A model generated the notes under the pieces. That model saw only the letters and a program-made list of their open reading frames with translations. It ran no database searches and was not told the origin of the DNA. A DNA stretch of 64,000 nucleotides from Pseudopelagicola sp. (GTDB lineage Bacteria > Pseudomonadota > Alphaproteobacteria > Rhodobacterales > Rhodobacteraceae), in contig JAPHRE010000019.1 in the NCBI GenBank assembly GCA_026195905.1, positions 17,155 to 81,154 on the forward strand. Direction: 5' to 3'. Both the position numbers and the translations under genes were made by a program. Shown here piece by piece: positions 10,240-19,261 of this stretch. The first letter of the stretch is position 1; each line of letters starts with the position of its first letter.

Positions 10240-11916
10240 ATGAGCTATAAGACGGATATCGAAATCGCCCGCGAAGCCAATAAGAAGCCGATTCAAGAGA
10301 TCGGTGCCAAGCTCGGCATTGGGTCCGAGGCGCTTTTGCCTTTTGGCCATGACAAGGCCAAGGTCAGCCAGGAGTTTATCAACTCTGTGCAGGGCAACGA
10401 GACTGGCAAACTTATCCTCGTGACGGCTATCAACCCGACCCCGGCGGGCGAAGGCAAGACGACGACCACCGTGGGTCTTGGCGATGGGTTGAACCGGATT
10501 GGGAAGAAGGCAGCGATCTGTATCCGCGAAGCCTCTCTTGGGCCGAACTTTGGGATGAAGGGCGGTGCAGCCGGGGGCGGCTATGCGCAGGTTGTGCCAA
10601 TGGAGGATATGAACCTTCATTTCACTGGCGATTTTCATGCCATCACGGCGGCGCATAACCTTCTGTCGGCGATGATCGACAACCATATTTATTGGGGCAA
10701 CGATCTTGAGATCGACGAGCGCCGGGTGACGTGGAAGCGCGTTCTTGACATGAACGACCGCGCGTTGCGCGATGTGGTGACCTCGCTTGGTGGTGTGGCC
10801 AACGGGTTCCCGCGTCAGACCGGGTTTGACATTACCGTGGCGTCCGAAGTCATGGCGATCCTGTGCCTTGCGACGAGCCTTGAAGACCTCGAAAAGCGTC
10901 TTGGCGATATGATCGTCGCCTATCGTCGCGACCGCAGCCCGATCTATTGCCGTGACATCAAGGCGGATGGGGCGATGACGGTGCTGCTCAAGGATGCGAT
11001 GCAGCCGAACCTTGTTCAGACGCTTGAGAACAACCCGGCCTTTGTGCATGGCGGCCCGTTCGCCAATATCGCGCATGGCTGTAACTCGGTGGCGGCGACG
11101 ACCACGGCGCTCAAGGTGGCTGATTATGTGGTGACCGAAGCGGGGTTCGGGGCCGATCTTGGGGCCGAGAAGTTCATGAACATCAAGTGCCGCAAGGCGG
11201 GACTTGCGCCCGATTGTGTGGTGCTTGTGGCCACGGTGCGGGCGATGAAGATGAACGGCGGCGTGGCCAAGGCGGACCTTGGGGCGGAGAATGTCGCGGC
11301 GGTTCAGGATGGATGCCCGAACCTTGGGCGCCATATCGGAAACCTCAAGACATTCGGCGTTCCGGTGGTCGTTGCGATCAACCATTTCATTACCGACACG
11401 GATGCCGAGGTGCAGGCGATCAAGGACTACGTCGAGGGCCAAGGATCAGAAGCGATCCTGTGTCAGCATTGGGAAAAGGGGTCGGAAGGCACGGTCGCGC
11501 TTGCCACCCGCGTGGCAGAAATCGCAGATGCAAATGTCAGCCAGTTCGCGCCGCTTTATCGCGACGATATGGGGCTGTTCGAGAAGGTCGAGACGATTGC
11601 CAAGCGCATCTACCGGGCCGATGAGGTTCTGGCCGACAAGAAAATCCGCGATCAGCTTCGCCAGTGGGAAGAGGCGGGATACGGGCATTTGCCGATCTGC
11701 ATGGCCAAGACGCAGTATTCCTTTTCGACCGATCCGAACCTGCGCGGCGCGCCGACGGGGCATTCCGTGCCGGTGCGCGAAGTGCGGCTGAGTGCCGGGG
11801 CGGGGTTTGTCGTCGTGGTCTGCGGCGAGATCATGACCATGCCGGGCTTGCCGTCGCGACCCGCGTCGGAGAACATCCGTCTCAACGCGGATGGCGAAAT
11901 CGAGGGCTTGTTCTAA
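10240..11916 (+). CDS. fhs: Formate-tetrahydrofolate ligase
   Basis: A 558-residue enzyme making 10-formyl-tetrahydrofolate from formate, THF and ATP. The family P-loop [14 protein letters not shown] begins at about residue 66, and [18 protein letters not shown] and the C-terminal [11 protein letters not shown] are classical. It lies upstream of folD with about 110 bases between, and the two together interconvert formate and methylene-THF. In roseobacters this pair serves C1 oxidation and assimilation from methylated compounds; that use here is inference. A 150-base leader (10090-10239) holds a short direct repeat CCACGCGGC but no recognisable riboswitch. Confidence 0.97.
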   Translation: MSYKTDIEIAREANKKPIQEIGAKLGIGSEALLPFGHDKAKVSQEFINSVQGNETGKLILVTAINPTPAGEGKTTTTVGLGDGLNRIGKKAAICIREASLGPNFGMKGGAAGGGYAQVVPMEDMNLHFTGDFHAITAAHNLLSAMIDNHIYWGNDLEIDERRVTWKRVLDMNDRALRDVVTSLGGVANGFPRQTGFDITVASEVMAILCLATSLEDLEKRLGDMIVAYRRDRSPIYCRDIKADGAMTVLLKDAMQPNLVQTLENNPAFVHGGPFANIAHGCNSVAATTTALKVADYVVTEAGFGADLGAEKFMNIKCRKAGLAPDCVVLVATVRAMKMNGGVAKADLGAENVAAVQDGCPNLGRHIGNLKTFGVPVVVAINHFITDTDAEVQAIKDYVEGQGSEAILCQHWEKGSEGTVALATRVAEIADANVSQFAPLYRDDMGLFEKVETIAKRIYRADEVLADKKIRDQLRQWEEAGYGHLPICMAKTQYSFSTDPNLRGAPTGHSVPVREVRLSAGAGFVVVVCGEIMTMPGLPSRPASENIRLNADGEIEGLF

Positions 11917-12027
11917 ACCCGCAAATGACCTTGGCGGCTCGGGTTTTCCGGGCCGCAAGCGTCTTGCACACGCGGCCTAAATGGATCAAACCACGGGAAA
12001 GCACGTAACAGATAAGGAACGCGGGTC

Positions 12028-12945
12028 ATGACGGCACAGATCATTGATGGCAAAGCCTTTGCGGGAACTGTGCGCGAAAAGGTGGCGCATCATGTGGCGC
12101 GGCTGAAGGAGGAGAACGGCATTACGCCCGGCCTTGCGGTTGTGCTTGTGGGCGAAGATCCGGCGAGTCAGGTCTATGTGCGCTCCAAGGGAAAACAGAC
12201 GATCGAGGTCGGGATGAATTCCTACGAGCATAAGCTCGGGGCCGACACGTCAGAGGCCGACCTTCTTGCCCTCATTGACAAGCTCAACACCGATCCGGCG
12301 GTGCATGGCATCCTTGTGCAGCTTCCGCTTCCGGGGCATCTCAATGAAGACCTTGTAATCAATGCGATTGATCCGGCCAAGGATGTAGACGGGTTCCATA
12401 TTTCCAATGTGGGCCTGCTTGGCACCGGGCAAAAGAGCATGGTGCCCTGCACGCCGCTTGGGTGTCTTATGATGCTGCGTGAGCATCACGGCAGCCTGTC
12501 GGGGATGGATGCCGTTGTGATTGGGCGGTCAAACATCGTCGGCAAGCCGATGGCACAGCTTTTGCTTGGTGATAGCTGCACGGTGACCATCGCACATTCG
12601 CGGACTAAGGATTTGCCGGATGTGGTGCGGCGGGCCGATATTGTCGTGGCTGCCGTAGGCCGCCCCGAGATGGTGCCGGGCGATTGGATCAAGGAGGGCG
12701 CGACGGTGATTGATGTCGGCATCAACCGGATCGACGCGCCGGAAAAAGGCACCAACGAAGACGGCAGCGTCAAGACGCGGCTTGTCGGGGATTGCCATTT
12801 TGCAAGCTGTGCCGAGGCTGCGGGGGCGATTACCCCGGTGCCGGGCGGGGTTGGTCCGATGACCATCGCCTGTCTTTTGGCCAATACCGTTACGGCGTGT
12901 TGTCGGGCCAATGGGTTGGCGGAGCCAGAAGGGCTTACGGCCTGA
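12028..12945 (+). CDS. folD: Bifunctional methylene-THF dehydrogenase / methenyl-THF cyclohydrolase
   Basis: A 305-residue FolD. The substrate-site motif [16 protein letters not shown], with its catalytic Tyr and Lys, lies at about residues 40-56. The NADP-binding part has [18 protein letters not shown] and ends with [19 protein letters not shown]. It catalyses the two steps between 5,10-methylene- and 10-formyl-THF and follows fhs on the same strand, forming a compact C1-folate unit. A hairpin terminator follows that is shared with the convergent thioesterase gene. Confidence 0.96.
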   Translation: MTAQIIDGKAFAGTVREKVAHHVARLKEENGITPGLAVVLVGEDPASQVYVRSKGKQTIEVGMNSYEHKLGADTSEADLLALIDKLNTDPAVHGILVQLPLPGHLNEDLVINAIDPAKDVDGFHISNVGLLGTGQKSMVPCTPLGCLMMLREHHGSLSGMDAVVIGRSNIVGKPMAQLLLGDSCTVTIAHSRTKDLPDVVRRADIVVAAVGRPEMVPGDWIKEGATVIDVGINRIDAPEKGTNEDGSVKTRLVGDCHFASCAEAAGAITPVPGGVGPMTIACLLANTVTACCRANGLAEPEGLTA

Positions 12946-12977
12946 CGCTTGTGCCGAACGGGTTTTGACAAAGAGGA

Positions 12978-13007
12978 AGGGCGGGTCGTCGGGACCGGCC
13001 CTTTTTT
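12978..13007 (+). terminator. Rho-independent terminator after folD
   Basis: A ten-base stem with one mismatch (AGGGCGGGTC / GACCGGCCCT), loop GTCGG, then six T. It ends at the stop codon of the convergent thioesterase gene. Confidence 0.75.
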
Positions 13008-13434
13008 ACGGCAGCACGGGAAACATGGTGCCGGTCAGAAGCGCGATATGGGTCTCGGCCCCGGCCTCATCGCGGGCGTAGACGTCGGCTTGGGTTATGA
13101 CGAGGCGGCGACCGGGTTTGATGACCCGACCCACGGCGCGCAGGCTGGTGCCTTTGGCCGGGGCGAGGAGATGAATTTTCATCTCGGTGGTCAGGACTTC
13201 GGCGTCGGGCGGCATGATGCTGAGCGCCGCATAGCCCGCAGCAGTGTCGCCAATGGAAAATGTCAGACCAGCATGTCCGAACCCATGTTGTTGCAGGCAG
13301 GTCGGGCGGATGTCGCTCGTAATCACCACATGGCCTTGCTCGACGCTCTCCAGGCGGGCGCCGAGGCTATCCATCATCGTCTGCGCGGCAAAGCTTGTTT
13401 GGATTTTCTTCATGATTTCAGGTGACAAAGCCAT
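13006..13434 (-). CDS. PaaI-family hotdog thioesterase
   Basis: A 142-residue protein with the PaaI/YdiI thioesterase pattern: QQHGFGHAGLTFSIGDTAAGYAA in the first half, where the active-site Asp lies in the SIGDTA helix, then TTEMKIHLLAPAKG and the RRLVITQADVYA strand. Such enzymes hydrolyse aromatic or medium-chain acyl-CoA thioesters. The substrate here is unknown; no phenylacetate genes are nearby. The ATG is preceded by AAGGGGAATTTAT. It is divergent from the LytTR gene and convergent with folD. Confidence 0.85.
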   Translation of the reverse strand: MALSPEIMKKIQTSFAAQTMMDSLGARLESVEQGHVVITSDIRPTCLQQHGFGHAGLTFSIGDTAAGYAALSIMPPDAEVLTTEMKIHLLAPAKGTSLRAVGRVIKPGRRLVITQADVYARDEAGAETHIALLTGTMFPVLP

Positions 13435-13544
13435 ATAAATTCCCCTTTTGGTTGGTGTGGCTATGCGCCAAGTTCAGGGTTCAGTTAAGGCGTCACCCCG
13501 TCAAGGGGCTGCGGTCGGAAAGACGTAACGAAACGGGGGCATGC

Positions 13545-14366
13545 GTGAGGCGGAAGGCCAGAAAAATTCTCAGCACTTATCGGACGGCGCTCTCGCTTGA
13601 GGGAATCGCGATTGCGGGGATTGCGGCGTTGATTGCCACGGTGACGGGCCCGTTTGGGACCTATTCGGCTATGGGATTTGGCGGGCGGTTTGCCTATTGG
13701 GGATTGATCTCGGTTGTGTCTGTTTTGCTCGGTATCGCGGGATTCAAAATCGCGCGGATGATTGGGCATGAGCGGGACAGTGCGCGGTATACCTTTGTGG
13801 GGTCGATGTTTGCGACCGGGGGGATCAGCGCGGCGGTTTGGGGTTTGACGCGATTTGGATTTGGTCATGTGCTGCAACCGCCGCCGATATGGTTTTTGTT
13901 CGCCAATGTCTTTTTGATTGTGGCGGGCGTTGGGATCATTCTGCAGTTGACACGGCGTCCCGCGCGGCAAGGGACGGATCAGACGTTTCAGCCTGACCCT
14001 ATTTCAGGGAATTGCGCCACGCCGCCAGGGGCCAATTCAGCCCCGGAGACGCCGGGTCCGCGCCTTGCGCGGCGCTTGCCGGAGGGGGGGGAGGGGACGA
14101 TTCTTCATCTTTCGGTTTGTGACCATCACGTTGATATACATACAGAAAACGGCACGACATCGGTTCGGATGCGGCTTGGCGATGCGATTGAAGCGATGGA
14201 CGGGGTTGAGGGGATGCGGGTTCACCGATCGCATTGGGTTGCCCGTGAGGCGATTGATGGGGTTGTGCGTGAGCAGGGGCGGCTTTTCCTGCGCCTGACG
14301 ACGGGCGCGCAGGTGCCGGTCAGCCGTGGCGCGCGCCCGATGCTTGAGGAGGCGGGGCTACTCTAG
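13545..14366 (+). CDS. Membrane-anchored LytTR-family transcriptional regulator
   Basis: A 273-residue protein with four predicted membrane helices in the N-terminal 135 residues (for example IAIAGIAALIATVTGPFG and VFLIVAGVGIILQL), a Pro-rich linker, and a C-terminal LytTR DNA-binding domain (about 181-264) with MRLGDAIEAMDGVEGMRVHRSHWVA-type sequence. LytTR domains bind direct repeats in promoters; here the sensor is a membrane domain instead of a receiver. The GTG at 13545 was chosen because GGGGG lies eight bases upstream and the longer frame overlaps the neighbouring promoter. Ligand and target are unknown. It overlaps the end of pdeM by four bases, convergently. Confidence 0.8.
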   Translation: MRRKARKILSTYRTALSLEGIAIAGIAALIATVTGPFGTYSAMGFGGRFAYWGLISVVSVLLGIAGFKIARMIGHERDSARYTFVGSMFATGGISAAVWGLTRFGFGHVLQPPPIWFLFANVFLIVAGVGIILQLTRRPARQGTDQTFQPDPISGNCATPPGANSAPETPGPRLARRLPEGGEGTILHLSVCDHHVDIHTENGTTSVRMRLGDAIEAMDGVEGMRVHRSHWVAREAIDGVVREQGRLFLRLTTGAQVPVSRGARPMLEEAGLL

Positions 14367-15025
14367 CGCGGCATCTCGACGAGGCGCGGCGTGGGGCCGG
14401 TCAGAATGGCACGGGCCTCGGAGCGCATCAGGGTTGTCAGCGCCGCATCGTGGCTTTGCAAGCCGCCCGTATAGGTGCCATAGGCGGGCAGGATCACCCG
14501 GTCACTATCAAACAGAAACGCCGGGCGCGAGATCGTGCGGTGGCGGGTGCGTATCGTGGTTTTGGGATGGTAATGGCCTGAAATCTCGCCGCTTTTCCCC
14601 GGTTTGGCGATATGGCGAAAGGTCAGGGGCGGGATCGGAAGTTCCGAGAGGTGGCTTCCGCCGAGGGCGATAGGGCCGGGGTCATGGTTGCCTTCGATCC
14701 AGACCCAGCGCCGCCCGGCCTGAAGCCGTGCAATCCAGAGACGATCATCTTCCGAAAGGCTTTCCAAGGCGGCAAGGTCGTCGAAACTATCGCCCAGGCA
14801 AATTACGGTTCCGGCACCTTTGTGGGTCAGGTCCGCTTCGAGGCGCAGGAGGGTATCGCGGGTTTCATAGGGCGGCAGGGGGGCACCGCCCTGGCGGGCG
14901 AGGCGATCGGACTTGCCCAGATGCAGATCAGAGACGCAGAGGAGGCGGCGGTCTTGCCACCAGAGCGCGCCGGAGCCGAGGGCTTCGAGGCGGGTTCCGG
15001 CGAGGGTAAAGGGCACGCTTTGCAT
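14363..15025 (-). CDS. pdeM: PdeM, ligase-associated DNA damage response metallophosphoesterase
   Basis: A 220-residue calcineurin-like phosphoesterase. Metal-binding motifs appear in family order: SDLHLGKSD (about 32-40), GDSFDD, GNHDPGP and GHYHPKT. Proteins of this kind are encoded beside an Lhr-like helicase, an ATP-dependent DNA ligase and an MBL-fold exonuclease in many alphaproteobacteria, and act in DNA damage response. Here the helicase is the upstream minus-strand neighbour; ligase and exonuclease are not in the window. The ATG at 15025 was chosen because the longer frame runs through repeat sequence and into the helicase gene. Confidence 0.88.
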   Translation of the reverse strand: MQSVPFTLAGTRLEALGSGALWWQDRRLLCVSDLHLGKSDRLARQGGAPLPPYETRDTLLRLEADLTHKGAGTVICLGDSFDDLAALESLSEDDRLWIARLQAGRRWVWIEGNHDPGPIALGGSHLSELPIPPLTFRHIAKPGKSGEISGHYHPKTTIRTRHRTISRPAFLFDSDRVILPAYGTYTGGLQSHDAALTTLMRSEARAILTGPTPRLVEMPR

Positions 15026-15070
15026 GATATATTGGTGCGCCAAACGGGGGCGGTTCACAAGAAAAAACGC

Positions 15071-15120
15071 GGGTCTGTATCGCGTCGGTATACCGTCGGT
15101 ATTGCGTCGGTGCGGTTTTT
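15071..15120. repeat. Copy A of a dispersed 4 x 11-bp repeat
   Basis: Four consecutive 11-base units at 15072-15115: GGTCTGTATCG, CGTCGGTATAC, CGTCGGTATTG and CGTCGGTGCGG. A second copy at 48533-48576 differs at only two positions. The array is bounded by imperfect inverted flanks (GAAAAAACGC at 15061-15070 against GCGGTTTTTC on the other side). It fills the spacer between the helicase stop and pdeM. Its orientation relative to local transcription is opposite to that of copy B. Function unknown. Confidence 0.85.
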
Positions 15121-15131
15121 CGCCGGTCCTG

Positions 15132-17549
15132 TTAGGGGGTAACGCCCGCCTCGGCCATGACGCGGGCGCTTTCTTCGGCGAGGAGGCGTTCTTCGGCGGC
15201 CCCGTCGATGCGCACCTTGCCCGCCTCAAGAAAGAGCGGCGCGGCCAGCGGCGTGACGTGATCGCAGCGGCACAGATCAATGCGCCCGTCGATGCGGGTC
15301 AGCATGTCTTCGATGCGGGAAAAATCGACAAGGCCGCGCATGGCCTCTTGGCGGGTGACGCGCATCAGGAGGTGGTCGGGATCATATTTCAGCAGCGTGT
15401 CGTAGAGGATGTCGGAAGAGAAGGTGGCCTGTCGCCCGGATTTGCGCTGGCCTGCGGTGTTGCGTTCGATGAGGCCCGCGATGGTCGCAGAGGCGCGGAA
15501 GGTGCGTTTCATCAGGCTATTTTGCGCAAGCCATGTGTCGACCCCATCGCGCAGGGCTTGGGGGGCAAAAAGCGGGGCGGGATCGGTCACTTCATCCAGC
15601 CCCCAGATCAGGGTCGCGTAATCGGTCGCGACAAACCCCATCGGCGCGAGGCCGATCTCTTCCATGCGTTTGGTCAGCAAGAGGCCGAGGGTCTGTTGGG
15701 CGTTGCGGCCTGCGAAGCCGTAGACGCAGATGTTTTCGCGCCCATCGCGGGGGAAGCTCTCGATCAGGAGACGGTCGGGGGCGGGCAGGCGCGACAGGCG
15801 GCGTTGCAAGGCGAGCCAGTCGCGGGTGTGGTCGGGCAGGTTGGGCCAATCGTCCTGTTGCAGGAGGCGCAGGATGCGTTGTGAAAGTTGGGTCGAGGTT
15901 GCGAATTTGGTGCCCGAGAAGACGGCGATTTTGGGGCTTTGGGCGGCGCTGCGCGAGACCTCGACGGTCATGTCGCGCAGGCCTTCGTAGCGCACGACCT
16001 TGCCACCGATGAGGAAGGTGTCGCCGGGGGTCAGGGAGGCGGCGAAGGCTTCTTCGACCTCGCCCAAGGGTTTGCCGCCGCGCCGCCGGGTCATGCGGAC
16101 CTTGAGGGTTTCGGTGTCGATGATCGTGCCCGCGTTCATACGGATGCGGGCAGCGGTGCGCGGGTCGCGCAGGTGCCAGAGGCCGTCGGGGGATTGTTTC
16201 AGGCGTTGCCAGCGGTCGTAAGCGCGCAGGGCGTAACCGCCGGTTGCGCAGAAAGTCAGGCAGGCGTCAAAATCAGCGCGCGACAGGGCGGCGTAGGGTC
16301 CGGCGGTTGTCATCTCGGCAAAGAGTGTGTCGGCGTGAAACGGGCCGGAGGCGGCGGTGAGCAGGATATGTTGGCACAAAACATCGCGCGGGCCGGGGCC
16401 GCGCGGTGCACCGTCGAGGGCACGGGCGCGCACCGCTTCGAGCGCGGCGACGCATTCGACGACCTCAAAGCGGTTGGCGGGCACGAGGAGCGCCTTGGAG
16501 GGGGCGTTGTAGCGGTGATTGGCGCGGCCAATACGTTGCACGAGGCGTTTGACGTTCTTGGGGGCGCCGACTTGGATCACGAGGTCCACATCGCCCCAGT
16601 CGATGCCAAGGTCGAGCGAGCCGGTGCAGACGATGGCGCGCAACTGGCCGTCTTGCATGGCGGCCTCAACGCGGGCGCGTTGGGCGCGGTCGAGCGAGCC
16701 ATGATGCACGGCGATGGGCAGGGCGTCGTCATTGGCGAGCCAGAGGTTATGAAAAAAGAGTTCGGCCTGTGCGCGGGTGTTGTGGAAGATGAGCGTTGTT
16801 TTGTGACGGCGGACCTGGTCCATCACAGCGGGGATCGCATAGGCCGCGCCACCGCCGGACCAGGGTGGGGCCGCGCCGGTTTCCAGCATGGTGATATCGG
16901 GATCGGGGCCGGGATCAGCGATGAGGATATCGCAGGGGTCGGGATGGCGGGCGAGGAAGGTGGCGATGGCGGCGGGGTCATCGACCGTTGCCGAGAGGCC
17001 GGTGCGTTTGAGATCGGGACAGAGGGTTTGCAGACGCGCCAGCGCGAGCATGAGCTGATCGCCGCGTTTGCTCTCGGCCAGTGCGTGCACCTCGTCAACG
17101 ATCACGCGTTTGAGGCCGGAAAAGAGGCGCGGGGCGTCGGGGTATGACGTCAGGAGGGCGAGGCTCTCGGGGGTTGTCAGGAGGATATGCGGCGGATCGG
17201 CGCGCTGGGCCTTGCGGCGGCTTTGGGGGGTGTCGCCGGTGCGGTCTTCGATGCGGATCGGCAGGCCCATGTCCTCGACCGGGCGGCGCAGGTTGCGTTT
17301 GATATCGGCGGCAAGCGCCTTGAGGGGCGAGATATAGAGGGTATGCAGCCCGTCATGCGGCGCTTTGGCGAGGTCAGCCAGCGTTGGCAGGAACCCCGCC
17401 AAGGTCTTGCCGCCGCCCGTTGGGGCAATGAGCAATGTTGCGGGGGCTTCGGCGCGGGCCAGCATGTCGATTTGGTGCGGATGGGGTTTCCATCCGCGCG
17501 CGGCGAACCAGTCGGCAAGCGGGGCGGGCAGCGGGGCCGGGTTGGCCAC
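15132..17549 (-). CDS. Ligase-associated DNA damage response DEXH-box helicase (Lhr-like)
   Basis: A superfamily 2 helicase of about 805 residues. Walker A APTGGGKT is at residues 42-49, the DEVH box is VIVDEVHAL, motif III is GLSATVDD, and the motif V/VI region is TGSLDLGIDWGDVDLVIQVG followed by QRIGRANHR. The C-terminal half is the Lhr-type winged-helix and DUF4145-free region seen in ligase-associated forms of about 800 residues. GTG at 17549 begins four bases after the stop of the upstream repressor gene, suggesting coupled translation. The longer open frame (to 17660) would overlap that gene and lacks conservation. Its partner pdeM follows after the repeat-filled gap. Confidence 0.9.
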   Translation of the reverse strand: MANPAPLPAPLADWFAARGWKPHPHQIDMLARAEAPATLLIAPTGGGKTLAGFLPTLADLAKAPHDGLHTLYISPLKALAADIKRNLRRPVEDMGLPIRIEDRTGDTPQSRRKAQRADPPHILLTTPESLALLTSYPDAPRLFSGLKRVIVDEVHALAESKRGDQLMLALARLQTLCPDLKRTGLSATVDDPAAIATFLARHPDPCDILIADPGPDPDITMLETGAAPPWSGGGAAYAIPAVMDQVRRHKTTLIFHNTRAQAELFFHNLWLANDDALPIAVHHGSLDRAQRARVEAAMQDGQLRAIVCTGSLDLGIDWGDVDLVIQVGAPKNVKRLVQRIGRANHRYNAPSKALLVPANRFEVVECVAALEAVRARALDGAPRGPGPRDVLCQHILLTAASGPFHADTLFAEMTTAGPYAALSRADFDACLTFCATGGYALRAYDRWQRLKQSPDGLWHLRDPRTAARIRMNAGTIIDTETLKVRMTRRRGGKPLGEVEEAFAASLTPGDTFLIGGKVVRYEGLRDMTVEVSRSAAQSPKIAVFSGTKFATSTQLSQRILRLLQQDDWPNLPDHTRDWLALQRRLSRLPAPDRLLIESFPRDGRENICVYGFAGRNAQQTLGLLLTKRMEEIGLAPMGFVATDYATLIWGLDEVTDPAPLFAPQALRDGVDTWLAQNSLMKRTFRASATIAGLIERNTAGQRKSGRQATFSSDILYDTLLKYDPDHLLMRVTRQEAMRGLVDFSRIEDMLTRIDGRIDLCRCDHVTPLAAPLFLEAGKVRIDGAAEERLLAEESARVMAEAGVTP

Positions 17550-17553
17550 GGGA

Positions 17554-17892
17554 TCAGGCCTCGGGCGTGTCCGTGTCGGGGCCGCAGAACAGGCGGTAGA
17601 GCATGGCGATAACTTCGGCGGTGCTCTCGTCGGCGAGGCTATAGTAGATGGTTTTACCATCGCGGCGCGTCTGGACGAGCCCTTCTTCGCGCAGGCGGGC
17701 GAGCATCTGGCTCACGGCGGCCTGACGGATTTCGAGGAGCTGTTCCAGCTCACCCACAGATTTTTCGCCGGACCCAAGATGGCACAGGATCATCAGGCGT
17801 CCCTCATGGGCGAGGGTCTTGAGATAGGCCGCAGCACTTGCGGCGCTACGGGCCATTTCGGTTGGCGGGGCGGGAAACTCGTCCATCTTCAA
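17554..17892 (-). CDS. ArsR-family repressor, BigR/SqrR-like sulfide or persulfide sensor
   Basis: A winged-helix ArsR protein of about 112 residues. The helix-turn-helix region is SVGELEQLLEIRQAAVSQMLARL and the wing is VQTRRDGKTIYYSL. Two Cys are placed as in BigR and SqrR: one in MILCHLGSGEKS and one in the closing LFCG. In those proteins they form a sulfur bridge on exposure to reactive sulfur and release DNA. The start is uncertain: TTG 17892 has AAAGGA nine bases upstream, ATG 17886 and ATG 17910 are alternatives. AT-rich ATATC/GATAT repeats at 17900-17925 may be its own operator. No sqr or persulfide dioxygenase gene is nearby. Confidence 0.82.
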   Translation of the reverse strand: MKMDEFPAPPTEMARSAASAAAYLKTLAHEGRLMILCHLGSGEKSVGELEQLLEIRQAAVSQMLARLREEGLVQTRRDGKTIYYSLADESTAEVIAMLYRLFCGPDTDTPEA

Positions 17893-17950
17893 CGGGGGAT
17901 ATCCTTTCATGATATTCCAGATATAGCACGGTCTTTTGCCGAGGGCGAGA

Positions 17951-19177
17951 TCATGTCGTCGGCGCACCGCCCTGAAAATTATTGCCGTTGGCATAGTCGC
18001 AGGGCGCATCGCGCATCTCTAGGTGCAAGCCGGTATCGGTATAGGGGTGCGCGCGGGCAAGGGCCTCGTCGACCTCGATGCCAAGACCGGGGTCTTCGGG
18101 GGGTAGGACAAAGCCGTTCTCGACGCGAATCCTTGAGTTGATAAGGGCATCGTGGAACGGGGTTTCGATGGTTTCGATCATCAAAAGGTTGGGGATCGAG
18201 GCGGCGAGGTGGATGTTGGCGGCCCATTCGACAGGGCCGGCATAGAGGTGCGGCGCGACTTGGGCGTTATGGGTCTCGGCCAGTGCGGCGATCTTTTTGG
18301 TCTCCCACAGGCCGCCCGAGCGCCCCAGCGCCGGTTGCAGGATCGTGGCGGCCCCGGCGGCGAGGACGGCGGCGAACTCGGCCTTGGTTGTCAGGCGTTC
18401 GCCGGTGGCGACGGGGATGCGCACGGCGCGGGCAACCTCGGCCATAGAGGCGGGATTGTCAGGGGGCACGGGTTCTTCGAACCAGAGAGGGGAATAGGGT
18501 TCGAGGGCTTGGCCTAGGCGGATCGCGCCGCCGGTTGAGAATTGGCCGTGGGTGCCGAACAAGAGGTCGGCGCGGTCGCCCACCGCCTCGCGGATCGCCT
18601 TGCAGAAGGCGGTGGAGGTTGTGATGTCGGACATGGCGGGCATATGGCCGCCGCGCATCGTATAGGGGCCAGCGGGGTCGAATTTGACCGCCGTATAGCC
18701 GCGTGCTACGAGGTCGAGGGCAGACTCAGCGGCCATATCCGGGGAGGTCCAGAACGTATCCATTGGATGATCCGGCAGCGGGTAGAGATAGGAATAGGCG
18801 CGCAGGCGTTCGTTCATCAACCCGCCCATGAGCGCATAGACTGGGCGGTCGCGGTCCTTGCCGAGAATATCCCAACAGGCGATTTCCAGCCCCGAAAACG
18901 CGCCCATGACGGTCAGGTCGGGGCGTTGGGTAAAGCCGGAGGAATAGGTTTTGCGAAACAGGCGTTCGATATTTTCCGGGTTCTCGCCAAAGAAGTGGCG
19001 TTCAAAGACGTCGCGGATCACGTGGGTCATGGTGTCGGGGCCGACCGAGGCGGCATAGCATTCGCCCCAGCCCGTGATGCCGGTGTCGGTGGTGACTTTG
19101 ACCAGTATCCAGTAGCGCCCGCCCCAGCCCGGTGCGGGCGGTGCGGTGATGATGATATCAAGATCCTGCAATCGCAT
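17951..19177 (-). CDS. Mandelate racemase / muconate lactonizing enzyme family protein
   Basis: A 408-residue enolase-superfamily enzyme. The N-terminal capping domain has TAPPAPGWGGRYWILVKV. The barrel carries AVKFDPAGPYT (K-x-D motif), LLFGTHGQFS, LWFEEPVPPD (metal Glu), ATGERLTTKAEF (metal Glu) and VAPHLYAGP (catalytic-type His). These residues indicate a working acid-sugar dehydratase or cycloisomerase; I cannot assign the substrate. The ATG at 19177 has AAAGGA seven bases upstream. It is followed by the thiol repressor and preceded, across 84 bases, by the MFS transporter, which could import its substrate (inference). Confidence 0.85.
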   Translation of the reverse strand: MRLQDLDIIITAPPAPGWGGRYWILVKVTTDTGITGWGECYAASVGPDTMTHVIRDVFERHFFGENPENIERLFRKTYSSGFTQRPDLTVMGAFSGLEIACWDILGKDRDRPVYALMGGLMNERLRAYSYLYPLPDHPMDTFWTSPDMAAESALDLVARGYTAVKFDPAGPYTMRGGHMPAMSDITTSTAFCKAIREAVGDRADLLFGTHGQFSTGGAIRLGQALEPYSPLWFEEPVPPDNPASMAEVARAVRIPVATGERLTTKAEFAAVLAAGAATILQPALGRSGGLWETKKIAALAETHNAQVAPHLYAGPVEWAANIHLAASIPNLLMIETIETPFHDALINSRIRVENGFVLPPEDPGLGIEVDEALARAHPYTDTGLHLEMRDAPCDYANGNNFQGGAPTT

Positions 19178-19261
19178 GGGATGTCCTTTGCCTGCTTTGA
19201 GATAGCTTCGGGCAGGGGCAGGCAAAAGGCAAATTGTTCGTGGGGTGATATGGGCGCGGCG

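Noticed and set aside
15071..15120. CRISPR array reading of the 11-bp tandem units
   Set aside because: Units are directly abutting, too short, without spacers, and no cas genes are in the window.
15888..17147. 419-codon open frame opposite the helicase gene
   Set aside because: Antisense shadow with Gly/Val/Ala-rich composition typical of GC-rich reverse frames; the helicase on the other strand is certain.
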